Counted from the stretch's first letter, positions 11,691 through 25,019 are shown. The stretch is DNA of 64,000 bases from Symsagittifera roscoffensis (GCF_963678635.1 NC_087062.1:66092647-66156646), one strand, 5' to 3'. Numbers and translations are program-made. The notes: generated by a model from the sequence alone, not told the origin.

Positions 11691-14550
11691 TATAGGCCCG
11701 AACGATTCAAGTCAACTGTTTAAATGCATCGTCAGTAACCCTAGATCACGAGTTCAGTCCTATAGAAAAGGCTAGTACAACTGAATTTTTACTTTCGTTT
11801 GTTTTTTTTTTTTCAATAGAGATAAATGATCAATCCATCGGAGATTGATTGACCATTTCCTCACTCCTTGCTTTCAATATCTCACAGAAAAAAAAACATT
11901 ATCTTTAAATTAAGTTTAGGACATATGCGAAGAGCTACAAGTTAAAACACCAGAGTTCAAGAGTTGATTGATAGACCCATCCTGACTAGTGATCTTCGTT
12001 GCGAACAAGCGGCTTCTCCATCACGGAAAAAGTGAATTAGCTATACTCTAGCCTTCTCAATGTGTAAAATAGGGTAAGTTAATAATTGTAACAACATAAC
12101 CATATTGTTTTGGACGGCTTCTTTTTTTTCGGCTGATCAAATTGCTTTTTTTTGTTGTTTTTAAAAGCGTTCCCAATTTCGTATCGTTAACTTGTGTTCC
12201 GATTCTAGAATTCTTTTTTAGTTGTCACGACATAAATTGTTGTTGCGTTTGAGAATATGGCCAATCGATTTTTTCAAAACATCCTACCTTTCTTCCTAAC
12301 TGCTAATCTCGACGTAAGCTGTGCTCTCAATGTGATTAAGAACAATCTGCCTTCGGGTTTTATAGCACATTTCCCTGGGACAGCCTACTCAATGTCCTCT
12401 TTGAGTTTGCACTCAACAAGCACCTTATCAAAATGATACAATGCCACGAGACAAAATTTTCAAAATACAAATCGATTATGTACCAAAAATTTCAACAATT
12501 TACACTGCAATAGCTTCCTAAACTTCCTTTTATTCGCCGCATGAGCTTATGTTATAATACAAAAAGTCTTTTCAAAATTTGAGGATCAGAGTTTTTTCAT
12601 TACTTTAAAAAGCATTAAGACGCAGGACGATCTGTCCACCGGATAAACTAAACTAATCTGAGTCTATTTTTCCCTCTTCCCAATTTTTCAATTGTTAATT
12701 TAGCTCAGTAATTACCTTAGGGAACTCTGTGGTTACCTGAAACGATGAGTAGTCGCCCTCCTCGAGAAGCTACTCCTTTTCTTCATGTCACCACAAACCG
12801 AATAATTAGACTTATTGATTGAAAACAGTTGTTCAGGCTGAAACCTTTTGACTAAGCTCTCTAATCAAGTCTCTAGAAAAAAAAAGAATTCATTTTTCCT
12901 GAAAAAGAAAACCAGACATTTTGCAAGTTCCTAATTGCATCAGTTGTAAGTTCAAATCATATTTATCCTGATTGTTGTTTTCCTGGTTTTTCTGTTGTAG
13001 TAGCTTGGTAGCTTTAGTGAGTTTTAAATTGCATCAATTTGAGTTTTCTTTCTCTTTTTCTACTTTTTTTGTTTTTTTCTTTTGCTCGTTGTTTAGAAGT
13101 TCTCTAACTGATTCCATTTTTTCTTTGTTTCTCTTTCTAACAATGACTCCGTAATCTTAGTCGATTTTTTGGAGCGCATCAGTAGCGATTCAAAAATAGT
13201 TGAAAGCTGTCCCCTAGCTTCCTTGCATCGCAACCCTCTCTTTACAACATGGCACTGCAACAAACTAGATTTTGACCCAATGTTGTGTCGTAGTAATTTA
13301 GTTTTGATGACCGTTTTACCGCGTTAGTGACTGCGTTCTAGTGACTAATGAAAGGTTTCGTAAAGGCTACCGAGTCAAGGTCCAGCTGGAAAGAGCTGTA
13401 CACTCTGCAGTGTGACATATGCTTCTAAGCAAATGTATACATCCAGGAAATGAGGCTGGCTCTATTCTTAACCCATTTGTGTTTTTACACTGGGATAATC
13501 AAAAGTCACTCGAGGAGATTTTTTCTCTCGAAATTATTTGATGAGAACCCGTTTTGAATGAGAACCCGTTTTGAATCTTAGGGCTCCTGCGGTTTGAGAA
13601 ACAAAAAGATGCATAAATTCTCTAAATGTCATTTTCTGAATCAACCTTCTAGAGGCAAATATGATAGGCAAATGACATATAACTGATACACTCAATTTAG
13701 AGCGATTCAGTCTAGGTGCATTAAGTTTATGTTTAGGTAAACTTGGAGTTCTTTTTCAGGACTAACACTAACATGAGAGTGAAATGAATCGCCTATTTTT
13801 TCTTAATTTCATTTTTTTCTATATCTGTTAATAAACGATAAATTCTGCACATATTCTTTGGAAATTTTATATGAAAAGCGTATACAAAAAATGTACAAAA
13901 ATGGTAGAATTTGATTCAGTTTTATTTTATTGTAACCCAAAATCCGTGCAAAAACGCATTCCATCAAATTTCTCCTCTCTACGGGCCAATTTCAGTTTCA
14001 TATCAATAATCCATTGAATTGCTTTTTTGATCTCTATTTCGTTTTTTGGTTAAAGACTTGTACATCACTTTGTTACTTTTTTCTGGGTACATGGTCTTGA
14101 TGGATGATTATGCCTCGCTCTCATCGATCGTGAACTCAATGAGCAATTCACTTAACCATCTTTCGCATTTCTCTAAATTCTCCAGAAATTCATGCATTGA
14201 TGGTTAAATCAGACCATATTGTTGCATTACTGATCATAATTCACCCATAAAGGCTACTATATTCATTCAACAGCCGATTCTGTTTTCTTGATATCGTTGA
14301 TGCCCTTCTCACTTCTACTATTGCTGCTTTTTCGATCTACTGCGGGCGAGGTGATTTAGTCAATATTTTTTTGATCCCATCTCTTTCTAAAGTGACATTG
14401 CCACGAGAGTTACTCTCCAGCTTTTTTCATGGGATATCATAAAAATTGAGGGAGATTCTAAGGTTGACGAATCGCATTCTGCTTGTTTCGCCATTCTTAA
14501 GGCTGCCTCCATTTGGTTTTTTTTTGCCCAGGAGCCAGTTGAAATCTTTA
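11691..14550. other. No recognised gene
   Basis: Nearly 2.9 kb of T-rich sequence without a frame or exon that I can support. Short hydrophobic frames such as 12972-13154 come from poly-T composition. It could be intron or intergenic DNA. Confidence 0.4.
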
Positions 14551-14552
14551 TT

Positions 14553-14846
14553 TCACACTCCGTCAACCGATGCTATGCTGTTTGAATTCTGATTCTTTAG
14601 TTTGTTTTGTATCCTTGCCCCTCTCTCCTCCACGTTGGGTCCTCGCCTCTCAGTTGGTCTCGATACTGACGCTTCATCAATATCATCCGACGAGAGACTG
14701 GGACTGGGTTTTTCAATATCTATCACTTTATCGTATTCGAATGTCACTGAAACGTTTTCAGTCAGTGGGCTTTCCAACGGGTTTAATTCATCCCTAACTT
14801 TGAAGGCACCATAAATTCCTTCTAAGGGCCTATTTTCCCCTTGCAA
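14553..14846 (-). pseudogene. Unidentified minus-strand coding remnant, acidic/polar
   Basis: A 97-codon minus frame with balanced, protein-like composition: FEYDKVIDIEKPSPSLSSDD then RPTERRGPNVEERGARIQN. Overlapping plus-strand frames are shadows of it. The charged tail suggests a polyprotein end or linker, but no family is recognised. It belongs to a run of similar minus-strand debris up to about 21.4 kb, in locally more GC-rich sequence than the flanks. Confidence 0.35.
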
Positions 14847-14999
14847 TGGGTGTGGTTATGTCTAGTTTGACCCATTTTTTCTGACTTAAGAGTGTTAAGA
14901 GTGGCCAAATTACTCATTCACATTCAAGATTCACCGAGAACGCGAATTGACCGATTTCCTATACCGCAGCATTTCTGCTTTCAAGCACAAAATGTTTGC

Positions 15000-16834
15000 G
15001 TCGGAGATAACTGCAATTCTTTTCTGGTTAGCTTCAAAGGCCTTCAGCCGCGGTGCGTGTAGTACGAAGTCAATTCCCGATCATATCATTCAACTTATCA
15101 GAGAAAGAGAAAACTCTGTGGTTTCTATCCAAGAAATTCTTTGAAGTCATTTTTAGTCTTCAATCTACTTTCTGATCCTGTTTTACGCGGTCACTACTCT
15201 TGTGTTTATCATCACTCTTGTGTTTTCCAGGCAACGTAACTGTAGAAAGAGATCGGATAAAAAACTATAGACTAAATCACCTCGCTTCGCAATTTACATT
15301 TGTGTTTTGTAGGAGATTCGAAAATTTTGGATATACATCGAGATGTCATCTTTTTTCATTACGCGTTTTATCGCCAGAGTGATTGTTTAAACTTAATGCA
15401 ATCAGTCACAGCTCAAATGTTTTTTTTTAAACAGGAGACTTTTTTTCACAGACTCCCTCAGGACACCCAGGACATGCCAGATGAGTTTTGACTCGTCAAT
15501 CACAAGCTTAGTTTCAGTGTCTTTAACGCCTTTCTATAGCTTTCTACCTCCATGTCCGGGAAAGCAGAAGTCACAGCAGGGCCATAAATCACTGTCTCAA
15601 ACTCGTGGACTCCTTTTTTCAGTACAGTGGATCAATTTTCATTTCTCTACACAGGTGAGTAAGTCGTGGCTTGTCTCAGACATTACACCTAACTGATGTT
15701 CTTCCCTGATGTTCTCTCCTGTTCGAAAGCGATTCTGCTGTAGCAGGTACTTAAGCAGCATTTGCCTGAGGTCTGACACCTTCATCCATGACGCTGTGTA
15801 TTTCATCTTTTCAAATTTCGCGTTGGACTTTATCAGTTTGCCAAGCCGGTCTTTGCAATCAGCCTTAGTAGTCCATCAAAACTTAGGATCTGAATTCCTG
15901 CCGTGAAAAAGACTGCAGGTCCCTTCTGGAACGTTTTTGCTCACAACGTTTTTGCTTTTGACAGTCCCGTGAAAGTTTCATAGGCTTCCTGATCAGACAG
16001 CGTGAGCTTCCTGGTTTCACTTTCTCAAGGAAGGATGCCTTTCATCCTGCTCCCTGGCTTTCAAGAATACAGTCCGTTCTGACGCATCCGTCTTCTTCAT
16101 GTTAACTTTCTGTTCAAAATGGTTCCAAAAACGTGCGGCTCATTATATCTATGAACTCCGTTGCTTTACTTCTTCTTCTTTTAACCTCGTCAGTGCCTTT
16201 AGCATAATTGCATGGAACTCTGTCGCAAGGCACCGATTCCGGGAGAAAAAAGCAGCCACTTATTTCGCTTTGGTTTGGTAGAACTAAAACCTCCGAGAGT
16301 CCCTCAATTACTTTTGCGTTCTGGCGCTCAGTAGTTTTGACAACGTTACCAGCGTTTTTACCATCCGCGAAACCAAAACGGTCATTTGACTGTCAATGAT
16401 GATATTTCCATCATCCTTTCATCATCCATTCATATTCAATTTTAGTTGTCGAATGGAAATGGACAGCTCCAACCCCAAGATTTTGTCTTGGAAAAACACG
16501 GGCAGTGGGTGTGATTTCAGTTCAGTCCAGTCATGCCGTTTGATATATCTAACCATTCCGTTGCTGATCCAAACGCCAATTAATCGCGCGAATTGTCGCA
16601 TCATACTTCCTTTCAGCTAACAGTGCTATCATGACATGGGCAAATGTTAATTTCTCTGGAGGACATGAGTATCCAGCTGAGAGCACAATCACTGCACGAG
16701 GCTTAACCTTCTGGAAGCTTCCATCTCTCATTATATCCATAATTTTGCTCAAAGGCTCTAGCAAGTTCTTCGCAGCTCATCACGCAGCAATTTCGCGTTG
16801 GATTTCACTTGCAAAGAAGACCTCTACTTTGTAG
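15000..16834 (-). pseudogene. Unidentified minus-strand coding remnant, multiply frameshifted
   Basis: Minus-strand reading gives good protein-like stretches broken by stops. Examples are FASEIQREIAA then LLEPLSKIMDIMRDGSFQKV and KPRAVIVLSAGYSCPPEKLT (16834-16600), VIEGLSEVLVLPNQSEISGC (about 16300-16240), and SDQEAYETFTGLSKAKTL (about 15998-15945). The best block is 16764-16549. The overlapping plus-strand frames are weaker. I do not recognise the family; a decayed retroelement polyprotein is the simplest reading, since a gypsy integrase lies next to it, but that lies on the opposite strand. Confidence 0.35.
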
Positions 16835-17095
16835 GTGGAGGTTGACTAAAGGACATGAAATAGTAATTGTGTTCGTGTCCATTTGTCTTTGTAATCCTGT
16901 GATTCTTAGAAAAGACTGCATCCAGAACAAATAGCAACGCTATTTTAGCTGGTCGGAACACAAATTTTGACTAGCCAAGTGTTCGATAGTAAGAGTTTGG
17001 AACGGTCATAATTTTCACCTGTTTCGTTTTAAGTTTGTCACATGCCGCAAAAATTGTTTCCTGTGCTATGAATATGAGTAACCATTGCTTCTTTG

Positions 17096-17502
17096 TCACT
17101 TTTTTTGTGTCTTTAAACCTAGTATAAAATCGCATTTACCGGCTAGGTGAGATTGCCGAGTTTTCACTTGATTCTTGCTTGAGTATTTTCTTATTTTTTC
17201 GTCACTCTTGTTGTCTGAGTGGTTTGCTTTCATTGTACTGTTCAGGGTGACGTCCGAATCCACTTCTTCAAATGAGTACAAGCTGCGCTGAAGTTGATTT
17301 CACAGGCTATGAGCCAATCCACTTCACTAAATGAGTACAAGACATTCACAGACTGCATCGCTCTATCGAGAATCCGCACGGCGTCCTCTAGGAAGCTGAA
17401 GACATCTAAATTCGATTTTGCTAGCTCTTGTTCGTTTAGGTGCCCAACTGTGGGTATCGGTCTGATCCACATTAGGGAGCAACACTCATGATGTTTTCCC
17501 AT
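17096..17502 (-). pseudogene. Unidentified minus-strand coding remnant
   Basis: Two overlapping minus frames (17502-17242 and 17281-17096) continue one another after a frameshift near 17270. They include KSNLDVFSFLEDAVRILDRA and NHSDNKSDEKIRKYSSKNQV. Two near-identical phrases ('cacttcttcaaatgagtacaag' type) at about 17262 and 17320 show a local tandem duplication. No family is recognised. Confidence 0.3.
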
Positions 17503-17929
17503 TACCGAGGTGTAGTCATTTCGATCCTCTAAAGCTCTAAAGTCCTGGAGCCTCCATTTGATTAACTGGACCCAATATCTGTCTGTGTGTATCGGTCTTG
17601 TGGCTGGAATAGAGCAAGTTTTTCCATTACGTTCAGTCTAGGTTCTTTGCGGAACTGTTGGAATCGGTCTCATACGCGTCTCAAAGACTGGCCGGCACAA
17701 ACGTGAAAATGACTCTCATATCTACTTGTTCTTCAGCATGTGATAAATGTGGAATTCCATTGGAAGTTTCAAGTCCTTTAGGGCTGGTCTGCCGACTTCA
17801 AGCTATCCCGTTCTACTACATGAGCCAATCTTTAGTTTTTTTTCTATTTGGAATGAGAAAGTAATCATCACTGGTTACTGGAAATTGAAATTAATCTCTG
17901 ACGAAAAGCTTATCAACAGTGTTTTTTTT

Positions 17930-19175
17930 TAGTGATCGAGTTCCATTTCTGCGCTTCTCAACTTATTTTTGTTCCCACCCAATATCACCAGGCGAACCAC
18001 TGTTCCTGGGCGCATACACTTCAACGTCCTGAACGGATCGACAGTCAAAGGTCTTACGCAAGCCCAATTGCTACGAAAATTAGGAAAGATCATCAATCGC
18101 AAACCATTTGAACTAGAAATCAAACCACTCGCAAAGTTTTGGTGTAGGAAGATGAAAGACGATGCTCACAAAATGCTTGAGATCAACAGTCATCTCATAT
18201 TCATGAAGACGTAATTGAAGACAAGATATAGACTCTCGGACTGGCTAGGAGAGCAGAAGATGACAAACAGCCTGAATTGATGTATCTAGCTCCACATAAA
18301 GAGGGACTAGAAAAAGACAGTTACCGGATTCCGAGAAAGCATTTTAGGCAGAAGAATGTTCGATTATATCTGTACAAAGACTGGATTGTTGCCTGAAGGA
18401 GGAAAAAAGAGGAAAAAACTTTTTACAGATTCAAAAGTGATAGTGTTGCTTCAACGATATCAAACTGAACTATTGTGCAGGTCGCACGACCATATGGGGC
18501 ATCGAGGATTAGATAACCAAAAAATAGAATGAAAAGCCTGCAAGGAAGAAACAATGTGACATGTAGGTCACGGCTTGTCTTTTGTGTCATCAGTTAAGCA
18601 TTCAGAAAATTGAGGTTCCCGCTGCAGTCCATTGAGTCAGCAGAAGTCAATGAGAGAGCAAAGGTAGATCTTCAGAAGGTATTTATGACTGTTAGTGGTT
18701 ACATCCAAGTCGTGGTGCTGATGGATCACATCACGAAGTATGGTGAAGTCATTTCGCCCTTAAGAACCTGAGCCGACGAAGCCTGTGATCAACCTTCCAA
18801 CTGCTAGATTGCCATGCACTGTTATCAGATAAAATTTCAATCTGAAATGGTGTAGTCTTTGATGGCAATTTAAATTAAGACCTAATAGGACGTTTTCAAC
18901 TAGCTCCGGCTCAGTTAACGACATAACACTCTAAGACAAACCTTTTAGTTGATCATCATCACAGGATACAAATGTTACTGCTAAGTATATGACTGATTGG
19001 TACAGATTTTAGCACAGACCATGGGTGCTTTTAACAGCTCACAACATTTTATAGGTATCAGTTCCCGCATGATGCGGAAACCGCATTAAAAAGCTTCCGT
19101 TAACCTTGTTGCGATAAGACGTCAGCACGAGCTAAACAACTTGTGAAGGTGGATCAGACAGGAAGCCAGAATTTT
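17930..19175 (+). pseudogene. Ty3/gypsy-type integrase, degenerate
   Basis: Plus-strand reading from about 18485 gives HDHMGHRGLDNQK, the zinc-binding start of a retroviral-type integrase. Next come FPLQSIESAEVNERAKVDLQ and SGYIQVVVLMDHITKYGEV (18610-18750), which carry the first catalytic Asp in KVD. Near 19020-19060 is MGAFNSSQHF followed by GISSRMMRK, the conserved 'MGAYNSTQHS.TGISP' segment, and near 19120-19155 a RRQHELNNL end. The expected second Asp region (FQSDNG) reads FQSEMV and then stops, and the Glu region is unreadable. The upstream frame 17969-18214 may be the preceding connector. The protein would have joined LTR-retrotransposon cDNA to host DNA. This copy is inactive and is surrounded by coding debris on the other strand. 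Confidence 0.75.
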
Positions 19176-21410
19176 ATTGGTAGGAGAATACCTTTCATAA
19201 TTTTTTTTGTATTAACCTCAAATGCTTTCAAGTCCAGCCTCAGTTCTTCTGATTTTGGTGTTTCTGAAGAGACCCTGTAGTTAGGAGTCAACATTGATCT
19301 CGGCTCATTGCTCTTCACGCTGTCAATAATCTTAGGGATTATAGCCAAGTTCAGTCGGCTACTAGATTCCATTGGGTTGCTTTGTCGTCTCACTTTTTAG
19401 GTCTCCCAAAAACCTATCTTTTGTCTCGTCATTGTGCCGGCATGCATCGTTTCTCGAACAGCGACTTTACTTGATGTCCTTGCAGTCCTGATAGAGTCTC
19501 ACATTTTGTACGAAGAATCTCAATGCCTCCTGTTCATGACACAATCACTTAGGGCAGTCTCTTCCAGGTTGCTTGTCAACGTGCTACCTTCTTGTATTTC
19601 CGTTTGATCTTCTTCTTCAAAGTGTAGCTTCATCGCATTATCCAATTGTCCATACAACCATCCGATTACAATCCGTTTTTTTTCGGATTTTCGAACACCC
19701 TCATGAATTACTCGCTGAGCTGAATGGTCCTGGGAAATCTAATAAGGAAGGTCCGCAAGAATCGGTTCGACATTCGAACACCAATGATATCGCTGTGTTG
19801 TCATGATAATATCCTGAAGATTACTGCCCTGGTTCCGTTCAGCTGCAAGTTCCTCAGGTACGCCACGTGGGGTGGAACCATTGGCATAGTGCACTCTCCT
19901 AGTAGAATAGCCTCTACAAATTGCCTCTTTCTCCTGACCGGGCTTTCCTCGTAGCCAATGAGTTGCCCCATGTGCATTGCTGTTTGAGCTTACTCTTCGA
20001 GCGTTGTTGAGATTCCAGTGGCATGGCTCCCAAGAGCGTTGTTAGGTGAATTTCCTCTCTCGGATTTGGACATTTTCCTTCTCGAGGTTTCGAAGTTTAA
20101 TCTGTGTCCTCTGCTCATGTCTCTGGATTTCGCTCTGTTACCTCTCGGCCCATTTCCAAAAAATATATGAAATTATCAAGTCCGCTAGTTAATATTTTAG
20201 CTCGCTTCTTCATCAGGGAACTCAATCTGCTACCCAGACTCCAATGGTTTGCTCCTGATAACCTCTGAGAATCACTATAACATCCCTTAAGCGCTGGTCG
20301 CTCTATTCTGCTTCCGAGTCATCCTGAAATCTATATGACCTTTGAATCATTAGTCCGTCAAATTGACTATTTTCCTGATTGTTCCAGAGGATCTCTTCTT
20401 TCCATCTGGAGCAACGTTTCGTTTTAATTCACTCTGTTTGACACGCCAACATCCTTCTTGGTCCTGATCAACATCAAGGTATCATCCATCGACACCTCAT
20501 TGCCGTTTACTAGCAATTATCAACAGCAATATTTCTTCTTCAACGGGCAATGGACTCCTTGACACGCATGTTCCCTCTCTAGCCCCTCATGGTTCTTCAT
20601 ATTCTGCCTCTAATAGTACACAGTCAAGCCTCGTCTGATTGTCGAATTCATTGTCACGCCTGCAATGGTGCTCGATACTGCTGCCGTTGTAATAACGTCT
20701 GTTCTGAGAAAGCTGCTTGACTCGAGCATTGCCCCAGAGATTGTACCATCTATCCTGACAGTTGCATAATACGTTGAACTTCAAACTTTTTTCGTTGCAG
20801 ACACTTCGTTTTCGTGATTTGAACTATCGTAGCTCAACTGCAATCTTAAATCCTTTTTCTTCGAATCTTCCCTAGTATCAGCTCCCGCTAGATAATCTAC
20901 TTCATTATCAGATCCAGCTCCCAGGGAAAATTGAAAGGAGTTTCCTTTTAGTTTCACAGTATTTCAAGAAAATTAAGGTGGTGTTGTGTCCTTATCCCAC
21001 GCTCCTTGCATCAGAGTAAAATGCGTGGGTGAAATCGGCTCTGACGGTACTTAGAGGGTATTGCAGATATCAGTCTCTGCTCGATCAAGTGTTCCAGTCA
21101 ATTTATCAAAGTCATGTGCCTGTTCCACTGGAATCCACTCAATTTTCGATCGTCTTCATCTTGTGTCATCGATATTTTCTTTTTCAGTTTTTCACTCACG
21201 TCGGCTGGAAATCGATGTTTTTCCTCTTCCATCTTTCTTTTTATTTTTTTTATGTCCAGAAATCTTTTGACTCTTGATTCCAATTGAGTTTTCTGAAATT
21301 TTCTTCTTCTTGCCTGAAACTTTCTTAGTTGTCGCCGGAAAGAAACCACTGAATGAATTCCTGAAACAATCACTCACATTCGGCATCCGTGAATTCGCAA
21401 GACTTAACAT
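19154..21410 (-). pseudogene. Unidentified minus-strand coding debris
   Basis: Minus-strand reading shows protein-like blocks in changing frames. These include 19393-19154 (RLNLAIIPKIIDSVKSNEPR), a reading near 19640 (KKRIVIGWLYGQLDNAMKLH), 20784-20587, a reading near 20500 (SPLPVEEEILLLIIASKRQ), and a very basic block 21373-21098 (RQLRKFQARRRKFQKTQLES). Stops are frequent. A gag-like or regulatory protein of a lost mobile element is possible, but no motif is diagnostic. Confidence 0.3.
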
Positions 21411-22130
21411 AATTAATTACATTGTGTTGCTTACTTAAGCAAGTAACTAAACAATCAGTCTTAGTTATAACACTGTATCAAGAGTTGATAGCATTAACAG
21501 AAGAAGACTCCTTTTAAAGTCAATAAATGACCGCGACTTCAATTAGTTTAAAGATAATTACAACCTATGTACAATTTACGTGCAGCAAAAATTCCATAGT
21601 TCCTAGAGATATTCAAGCATAGTATGAAGGTTTCAAATTGGTTCAAAAAACCAATGAAGGTTTTTTTTTGTTCAGTTCTGGTCGTAGAAAACAATTTCGA
21701 GAAAGGGCAAATTTTATATCGTCGTTTTTGTACTCAGTGCTGCACCAAGTCGACAGAGTTTGAAGGTATAGTTTTTGATTACCCAATGGGAGTATTGATT
21801 GCTTTTCCCGAGTTCTCCTTTGCCTCTCTGCCTCTGGGTTGCCTCCGGGTTGCATCTTCTTCTTTGCATCTCAAACTTTCGTTCATACCCCCCTTCTTTA
21901 TTATCAATATGTCACAAGTGTAGTCGAAAGTTTTTGGTCCCTTTTGCTTCGCATGTGTTAACTTCTATTGAGTTGTTAGTAGTATTAGTATTATGGACTG
22001 CTTTTAATGTCTTAAATCCTACCATCCTAACTACGGCGTGTTCCTCGAATTCTTCTTTTTTCAACGTTTCCGCTTTTAATTGGTGAAGTTTTTTTATGAC
22101 CTTTCAATGTGTTTGTTTTCGAACGGTAGA
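21411..22130. other. No recognised gene
   Basis: Contains overlapping frames on both strands (21624-21923 plus, 21855-21643 minus, 21799-22086 plus). None has recognisable content, and the strands cannot be distinguished by composition. I treat this as non-coding or unrecognised debris. Confidence 0.35.
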
Positions 22131-22139
22131 AAACATATT

Positions 22140-22510
22140 TTTTCACTTTTCCGGATCGCAGAATCCGTTTTTGTATGGTACAGATCTTTCGTATGACTCC
22201 TCCAATTTGAAAAACTTGGGACCCTAACAGATTAGCGTTTTCGAGACCCTTCCGAAGTTTTGATTACTCTTCTTGACTGGTGTTTTCGGGACCTTTCAGA
22301 CTTGCCCTGTGTGGGAGTTTTGCGGATTGGTGAAATTTTGATCTTTCCGTGTTGACGAATTGGAGACCCTTTTAGACTGGCACAATCGGGACTTTTCCGG
22401 ATTGATGAAACCGGGAGCCTTACGGATTGTATTTAGCGAGACCTCTCCGGAAAGACTTTTTCCGGATTGATGAGGGTGGGACCCTTCCAGATTGGCGAAG
22501 CTTTTTTCAC
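22140..22510. repeat. Degenerate minisatellite, GGGACCCTTCCGGATTGATGAAA-like units
   Basis: About twelve diverged units of roughly 28-33 nt, each carrying 'gaccctt.cggattg' followed by 'gaaa' or 'gaat'. It sits directly left of the minus-strand coding block that ends near 22635. Order is clearest between 22330 and 22500. Confidence 0.7.
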
Positions 22511-22634
22511 GACTATTTCAGCAGGCTTCCGGTTGCGTTTTTCTAGCTCTTAAAAACAAAACAAGATGGTAGGGGTGTACTAGTGCTTCATGAACTCATC
22601 TTATTTCATAGTAAATTCCTAATTTTTCAAGTTT

Positions 22635-25015
22635 TCAGTGGCCTAAAGGCCATTCAGGGTCCCATACATAGTCTGATTGCTCTGCTAGTACAGTTTCATT
22701 ATCTGTACTTTGTGGAAGATCAATATTGTGACTAAAATAATCGATTATGAACCTTGCTAAAATTTTTTGTAAAACGTGTTTAACATTTTGTGTTATTTGA
22801 TCATTTGTTAGGTTTTCTCGAATTGCACTTAAAATTTTTGAAAATAAGTGTATTTCCTGTCGTACAACTGTATGTCGAGATGTTTGAGTAGGTGAATCGC
22901 TTTGAGGTTCATCCAACTCTTATATAGATATACAGCTATAGATAAGTGAGAATACGCCGTTTGTAAATATCGAGTTTGCTCTTTATGAGTTTTGGTGTTG
23001 TATGTTTTTGATATTTTGTGTAAGAACTTTTGAGAATTCAATATCTACATCGTCAGTTTGAATGAGATATCTGTTATGAGATGCAATTGGTGATATGATT
23101 TCTATTGTGTAGATTCCCAAGTGTGATGTGAGACTACATATGCCTTTGAGATAGTGATCGAGAAGTTGGCTTTATACTTTTACATCTGGAAATTTTTTTG
23201 TGCATGGACTTTCTCCTTTTTCAAATTAATTTGCAATTAAGTTTTTACAAAATTCTCTTTGTCCGCGAGGATCAGATAGTGGTGATATTAAAAATGGAAG
23301 TACTGAGAGTTTTCTGAGTTATCTTCATTTTGAATCCTTTTTGTGTTGTATTACTGTTAATGTGTAGTTTTCAATGTGTCTTATTGGTTGATTCCAATTT
23401 TACAAACGTATTGGTTTGTTTGTGTAGCAATTTTTTATTTTCCGTTTGCCTTTTACTGATGATTGTGATGTGGTTTCTGAATCTGTGAAATATAACTGAT
23501 CGTCTATTTGGTGATTTTTGTTTATTGAGTCTTTTAAATGATGAAGTTCGTGTATTGCGCTTATTTCTGATTCTGAGAATGCGTTTCCTCGATTTGAGAA
23601 TCTTTTCCTAATAATTTGTTTTTGTTTGTTTATTATCTTTTTTCTTAGTGTTTTTATTTTTGTTCTTATATATCTTTTTGATGGTCTGTGTGGTGTGATT
23701 GTGAGGTCGTATTTCTCGTCGTTAATTAAACAATTGTGTATTATGATTGTTTACTTGTTTCCTAAATTGTCTCTTGACATAAGCTTTAGGATGATGGATG
23801 CACAATCTGGATTAATGTTTCTAATGCCTTAAACTGTTAGTTCTTACCATTTTTTGTGGTTAGCTTAACTTGAGTCGTTTATTTGGGTTGGGAAGAAAGC
23901 GTATTTCGATTCCGAGGAATGGATTGTACTTTCTAGTGGCTAATTCTAAGCTAAGACTTGACCTACTTAGTCTTACTTAGGGGTTATGATTTGTGATCAA
24001 GGGTTGGAGAATAGTAAGCCGATCCACAAGGTTCAGGTATAATTAGAACGCAAGTAGTTCGTTAGATACTATTTTATGACTTACTAAGTTTAAGTGTTTT
24101 AGCCTGGGTCATCTAAGAGGAGTGGGATCAAGTGAAGGATTAGTAACCAAAGTTCTTCACTGTTTAGCTTTATTAAAATTGTAAGTTTTTCGAAAAATTT
24201 CCGTTAATTCTGGGTCTTTTGATAAGGGTTGGATAGTGAATCGACGTTTGAGGTCGTTAGACACTAAGTAAAATTGGAGAGGGAGAACAAAATTGTTCTA
24301 TTTGATCCAAGGATAGGCCTTGATGATCAGAGATTTAAATATTTAGAATTTTTAATTTTAGGATTCAAATTTAAATGTTAAATTTCTAAGATTTAAATTG
24401 AAATTAAAGATCCAAGGGAAGCCTTGATGATCTGTTATTTAAATGAAACTAATTTAAGTGAAAGTAAAGATAAGCCTTGATATTTTAAAAATAGAGCGTT
24501 AAAGTCAGGTGTTAGTTTCTGATGATTGTTAATTTTTTGAAATTCGCTGTTATGTTCTAGGTGATGAAGCTGGGATGATATGTTGATTTATAATACTATT
24601 AATTTTATAATTTATACTAACTATCTTTTGTAGTTTTATTTCATTAAAAATTTTCAAAATGTTATTCACTTTACAGCTGGTTTAAGTTAAACGACAAGTG
24701 CTGTTTTTATCAGTCGTTTTTGTACAGTTATTAGATTTAGCGCCAAGAAAAGTTATTTGAAAGTATTTTTCATTTCAAATATTATGTCAGTAAATGTAAA
24801 TTTAAATTTACTGCTGGTAGTATTCTAAATACAAAAGTTTGATCTCGTTTTTGTTGTACTATCATGAAAACAATTGGTAGATTTCTTCCTAGTCGTATGA
24901 CGTTTCTTGTTCGACGTATTCTTCCAATACCGGGTAGTTCTCGTATTGTTCGGAATATTGGATCTGATCTTTTGATGCGTAGATATATATCTACTAAGTT
25001 TTTGTCGTATAACAT
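22635..25015 (-). pseudogene. Unrecognised minus-strand coding block, AT-rich, several broken frames
   Basis: Reading the minus strand from right to left gives several protein-like stretches. These are 25015-24782 (LRIKRSDPIFRTIRELPGIG); an open stretch without ATG at about 23745-23402 (KRYIRTKIKTLRKKIINKQK, then an acidic SESEISAIHELHHLKDS part); about 23330-23230 (LISPLSDPRGQREFCKNLIA); 23150-23040 (HYLKGICSLTSHLGIYTIEI); and 22916-22635 (RFIIDYFSHNIDLPQSTDNE, ending at a stop). Stops and frameshifts separate them. Composition resembles the minus-strand block at 35.1-38.0 kb on the far side of gene A, so both may derive from one kind of element. No catalytic motif is recognised. 23900-24780 holds no supported block. 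Confidence 0.4.
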
Positions 25016-25019
25016 TTTT

